From Hypericum androsaemum (lineage: Eukaryota; Streptophyta; Magnoliopsida; Malpighiales; Hypericaceae): DNA of 64,000 bases. The translations under genes were made by a program, and so were the position numbers. The stretch covers positions 16,639,495 through 16,703,494 of the forward strand of contig OZ023189.1 in NCBI GenBank assembly GCA_963995505.1, read 5' to 3'. The notes under the pieces were generated by a model that ran no database searches, had not been told where the DNA came from, and saw nothing but the letters and a program-made list of their open reading frames with translations. The number at the start of each line of letters is the position of its first letter. Position 1 is the stretch's first letter. Of the stretch, positions 60,167 to 64,000 are shown one piece after another.

Positions 60167-60400
60167 CTAGTCGCCATCTTTATATTTGTCCCCGAGTGAT
60201 GAGCCCGACCCAGGGCCACCCCATTGACCCCCACCATCCCTCCCCTTAACCACGCCGGCCTCCAGAAGCCTCCCAACGGTATCCCGGTCTTCAGCGAGAT
60301 TCAGAATCGCCGCCATCACATTTAGCTGTGGACCGGTAGGGCCGCTTTGCCAGATCAAGGAGCGCCTTGATGACAGGGGTTATATTGGTTCCGAATTTCG
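60167..60400 (-). other. Coding-like fragment, possibly from an armadillo-repeat protein
   Basis: Minus-strand reading gives ITPVIKALLDLA, a frame shift, then GPQLNVMAAILNLAEDRDT and VGRLLEAGVV. The helical L-x-N-L-A pattern resembles armadillo repeats. No start, stop or intron structure. Low confidence. Confidence 0.25.
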
Positions 60401-60544
60401 ACGATTGCCATGTTTGGAGTTTTATTGGCCTTCACCTATTTAATTTCACAATTGAGCTACTGACGGTAGGGAAGGAGATAAATATCCAGCACGCCTAATA
60501 AAATAAATATATAAATTTTATGATGCATTTAATCAACACCTCTG

Positions 60545-60610
60545 TGTAGTCTAGTTGCTCAAGTTATCTGGCTCTCACTCGGATGACCTGGGTTCAAGTC
60601 CCAACAAGAT
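60545..60610 (+). mobile_element. tRNA-like/SINE fragment
   Basis: TAGTCTAGTTGCTC (A-box-like) and GGGTTCAAGTCCC (B box) lie 45 bp apart, as in tRNA genes or SINEs. Stems do not fold convincingly, and the end of the element is unclear. Next to it (60660-60735) is a minus-orientation long-TIR-type end with paired motifs. Confidence 0.45.
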
Positions 60611-60820
60611 ACTTAAGTGTACTTTTCGTGATAAAAGTTAAAATAAGTTGAACATATTTTACGGTTTTGAAACTACATGGTACCCTAGTGATAATCGATT
60701 AAACTACATGATACTTTAGTGTACTTTTCCCTAAAATAAACTTAACATAATGATATAACTATATTATAATAATGACGGAAGCATAACACAAAATGAACTT
60801 ATTACATCCCACCAAGTACT

Positions 60821-62172
60821 CTACACTTTCATGGTCCTAAATTCCTCAAGGAAAGCTCCGAGATCTCGATACGAAGAACCACCTTCTTGAACAGCTTTCC
60901 TCCCTAATCCCGCGAGCTTCTCAGCTCTCCTCCTCATCTCCTCCGCTTCTTCACCCACCATTACACGAGCCAACGCCTTCTCTAAAGCTTCACTCTTCAC
61001 ATCATCACCAACGAGCCTCGCCCACCTCTTGGCCCCGACGGGGGACCCGATCTTCAACACCTCAACCACGAGCTTCTCATTGTAGAACTGCTCCGCTGCC
61101 ACTGGCCAGGTGACCATTGGCAACCCCGCGCATATCGCTTCAGACGTGGAGTTCCACCCGCAGTGAGTCACGAACCCGCCTACAGCTCCGTGCTCCAGTA
61201 TCGGCAGCTGAGGCGCCCATCCTCTTATAATTAGCCCCCTCCCTTTCGTCCTCTCCTCGAACCCCTCAGGCAACCAATCCTCGCTCTCATTCTTGGATCT
61301 CCTCACTACCCAGATGAAGTCCAACCCGGAATTCTCTAACCCAATCGCAATCTCAACAAGCGCGGAAGAAGTAAAGCTCGCCGCGCTACCGAAACAGACG
61401 TAAACGACTGAATTTGGTACCTTGGAATCGAGCCATTTGAGGCAAGCGTGTGGCCTTTTCTTGGACGCCTTCATTGGACAACGTAACGGGGCCGACGTGC
61501 CAGATCTTCCTTCCAAGGAAGCCCCTGAAGTGATCTGCGTATTCGGGCTCCAGTTCGTAGAAGCTGTTGATGAGAAACCCACGAGCCCTAATCTCCGCTT
61601 TCTTAACTTCCTCCCGGAACTTGGACACCTCCGTCTCCTGAGTCACGAAAACGGGCAACCTTCCTCTGGTCATCCGGATGTCCCCCGGAAAGTTTGGAAT
61701 CACAAAAGGCTCGTCGTCTGACAAGACTCCCTCGTGGGGCCTGTACAACCTGATGCACTCCGCCGCACTGGAGGAGAAGAACGAAGTCCCGATGAATGCA
61801 ACAGTAGGGACACCGAACTTGGAGGCTACGTCGATGGCCCAAGGGATCAACATGTCCGCGACGAGGCAGTTGGGCTTGTGCTCCTCCAGGAGGGCTTCCA
61901 GTGGGTGGCAGAGCAAGGCCACGCCCTTGATGAAAGTGGGTTACACCTTCCGGGAGTCCGACCTCTCTGAAAGGGAACCTCACTTTGAGGAATTTGATGT
62001 CGGGTCCCAAGTTGGGTTCTTGTTCTTCTTCTGTTGAAGTGGTGATTATGGTTGCTCGTGCACCTTGTCTGGTTAGGAGCCTGGCCGTGTCCGCCATCGG
62101 GATGATGTGGCCGTGCGCCGGGAACGGGAAGAAACATATGTGAGGCTTTTGGGTATTGGGACAATCATCCAT
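60821..62172 (-). pseudogene. UGT73-group glycosyltransferase with two frameshifts
   Basis: Close copy of the 38969-40360 gene. The ATG at 62172 opens [21 protein letters not shown] net 38-bp loss near 61930 removes the KLDSSPEAITKFN-type segment and shifts the frame. A 2-bp loss near 61449 (GCGTGTGGCC versus GCGTGATTGGCC in the copy at 49900) shifts it again at the EKA-HACLKW position. The three frames together cover the full protein, and the donor domain is complete: PSPG from [11 protein letters not shown] to AAEQ with HCGWNST intact. The stop at 60821 matches the intact gene. The lesions look recent. A frame-restoring intron is unlikely, as paralogues have none. Confidence 0.92.
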
Positions 62173-63085
62173 TTTTGGCCTTCTTGTTGGTAGTGATTAC
62201 TATTAGAGGGGGTGGATCGTCGAGATATTAGGTTTGAGGAGTTTGGGGTTCGGCTTGTAGATATCTATGTAATTGTGTATCGTGGTGCACTGGTTTTTTA
62301 GTAACTTACTAAATGACAAGTCTTGTCGGTCAAAATCATATATTGTACCTGCCTAACAAGATATTTAGATCCTCTGACAAAATAAAAAACTTAGATCAAC
62401 TGAATTATTCAAAAAATTTAGTGTTTAAATTTTTGAAAATGTAGTAGTGTTTAATACATTTTAGAAGAATAATTTCAATTTTTAAAAATTTTGCTTGACT
62501 TGAACTTAGATTAATTTATTAAATAAGTGTCCAAATACTAGATTGTACAATATTTTGATCCTCTAAGAAAATAAAAAACTTAGATCAACTGACTAATTCA
62601 AAAAATTTAGTGTTTGAATTTTGCTTGCGGTCAGAAGTTCCTAGTGTGCAAACATAGCCTAAAATTTGAATTTTCCTTCCAATAGAGTCATGCAGTTAAA
62701 TTCTTATTCTGCCACAAGAAGATTCGTTTTCCACTGGTCCATTTTTTCGTCCGGAGAGGACATTTCAATTGTTTTGGTGTGCTTGACCCGGTGGCAGTCC
62801 GTTTGTGAGCGTTTTTTCTTCCTCCCCATTTTTTTTGTGGAATTTTCTTCTTCCCTTTAACGTCTCTAATTCCTTCTCCAAAAAAAAATATTTAACGTCT
62901 CTAATTAATGTGGTTGTTTTCCTTTGTCAACACGTTGTACCCAATTGGTCCGGTTGATCAAATATTTATTAAAAATTTTTTGTTAAATTATTTTTTTAGG
63001 ACGAACTGATTTAAATTTTTTTTTACAAATAACTGAATGACAGTTCATGTTAAAAAATTGCCTCGAGTTTTACATTCTCTCTCGT
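62173..63085. other. Duplicated UGT upstream DNA, copy 3
   Basis: Matches 51387-52108 in order, with indels, including an extra diverged AT-rich duplication (about 62390-62430 and 62570-62620). No gene. Confidence 0.6.
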
Positions 63086-63300
63086 TGCATCCCCTTTAGA
63101 AGCAGAGCTCAAGGCCATCAAGTTGGCGATAGATGAGATCACCAACTGTTTTGTTGCTGCAAGCACAATCATTGAGACTGATTGTCTCGTTGTTTTTCGT
63201 TTGCTTCAGGACTCCAATCCGTATGTGGATTGACATTTAGAAAATCTTGTTCATGAATTTAAATGTGATTTACAATCTCTTCTTTTTTGTTCTTTGAGCT
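63086..63300 (+). pseudogene. RNase H-like relic, copy 2
   Basis: Same reading as 52109-52345 (LEAELKAIKLAIDEITNC, ETDCLVVFRLLQD), with the same TGA after YVD and further changes downstream. Confidence 0.65.
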
Positions 63301-63349
63301 TCACCTCTTGTTGAAACAACCTGGCGATCGTCATCATTTCACAACCTAA

Positions 63350-64000
63350 TTAATTCCCATTGTTCCTCCAAGCCCTGAGCTCTTCTATCTGTCCAAGCTC
63401 CCGACCTTGGTCCCCACCTTCACCACGTCAACCAGTAGCTTCTCGTTGTGAACTGCTCAGCCGAGTACGACCATGTAATCATCGGGATGCCGGCTATGAC
63501 CACTTCCAGGGTGGAGTTCCACCACAGAGGGTCATAAACCCGCTGATCGAACCGTATTCCAGTATCAGTCCTCTCCCTTTCACCCTCTCTCTGAACCCAC
63601 CTGTCACATTATATTTTAGATTAGTCAAAAAATACAATTTGATATATTTGACGGTTATAAAATCGCCCAAGTGGTAGCCAATTCACTTCATTTTCTTCTC
63701 CTTTTCTATCCATAATCTCACCGACCACACAAATGAAGCTACATTCAGAAGCTTCCAAGCACATGCAATCTCCAAAAGCTGCTCCGGAGCTAACTGAGCC
63801 ATGCTCCTGAAGCTCACTTAAAGAACCGATCCCACCAGTCAGGCTTTGTTCCCCAACCGGGTCCTAAAGTGATCCACGTAAACCCCTTCTAGGTCGTAGA
63901 AACTACTGACTAAAACCCCAAAGCTTCTCTCCTCGACTCGTGCCATGAGCTCCCTCCTCCTGTGTTCGTCGGAGGTCCCCGGAGTCTGGGCAACTGGGAC
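63350..64000 (-). pseudogene. Abscisate-GT-like UGT, partial, cut by the window end
   Basis: Homologous to 52377-53290 but more eroded. The C-terminal region is shortened by a large deletion near 63385. Parts of the PSPG box are missing, leaving PWSAEQ-region remnants. The intron is still visible (about 63600-63670), but its donor reads CACTTGGG instead of CAGGTGAG, so splicing is lost. At the position of the TAG in the other copy this one keeps GAG. Coding resumes upstream to the window edge. Confidence 0.8.

Noticed and set aside
60821..62172. Spliced functional UGT using introns to bridge the frame changes
   Set aside because: The net losses are 38 and 2 bp relative to intronless paralogues, with no GT-AG pair that would restore the frame without removing conserved residues.

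Overview
This window is nuclear DNA from a flowering plant, probably a eudicot. It is AT-rich and gene-poor, with GT-AG introns, plant-specific gene families, a plastid DNA insert and many plant transposon types. I could not identify the species from the sequence.

Layout. (1) 98-6941: two ordinary genes, a secreted leucine-rich-repeat protein (+, three exons) and an IRX15/IRX15-LIKE xylan-biosynthesis protein (-, two exons), with a LINE relic, a perfect 133-bp tandem duplication and a long hairpin between them. (2) 6942-15589: AT-rich DNA without genes, holding minisatellites, a long-TIR transposon with a target duplication and a SINE. (3) 15590-64000: a dispersed cluster of UDP-glycosyltransferase (UGT) genes, all on the minus strand and split by transposons. 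There are seven UGT loci. Two are intact (15590-17062, 490 aa; 38969-40360, 463 aa). One has a single internal stop (33357-34724). Four are clearly broken (49600-51386, 52377-54472, 60821-62172, and 63350 to the window end). Five belong to the UGT73 group. The other two (52377 and 63350) resemble abscisate glucosyltransferases and carry an intron or its remains.

The 49.6-54.5 kb and 60.8-64 kb blocks have the same order: UGT73-like copy, shared upstream DNA, RNase H-like retroelement relic, abscisate-GT-like copy. They are therefore copies of one duplicated segment. The intact gene at 38969-40360 shares the first part of that segment. Decay is well documented: a microhomology deletion removed the PSPG box in one copy, a hAT-like element and a three-LTR TRIM element interrupt two others, and small frameshifts broke the rest.

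Mobile DNA dominates. 22463-33098 is a three-level nest: a gag-only LTR element contains a Ty1/copia element, which contains a 2.7-kb solo-LTR-like insertion. A second gag-only element at 57877-60056 abuts a psbH-petB plastid insert (56346-57876). Several long-TIR elements (13.9, 19, 21-22, 35.5-37 and 41-42 kb) surround GC-rich or low-complexity cargo, as Pack-MULEs do. The one at 40963-42011 has roughly 210-bp, nearly identical TIRs around a (CCT)n-rich array.

I found no CRISPR array, operon or clearly new molecular system. The most notable items are the UGT decay series, the intact UGT with an altered PSPG asparagine, the TRIM and hAT insertions with readable target duplications, and the long-TIR family with paired subterminal motifs.
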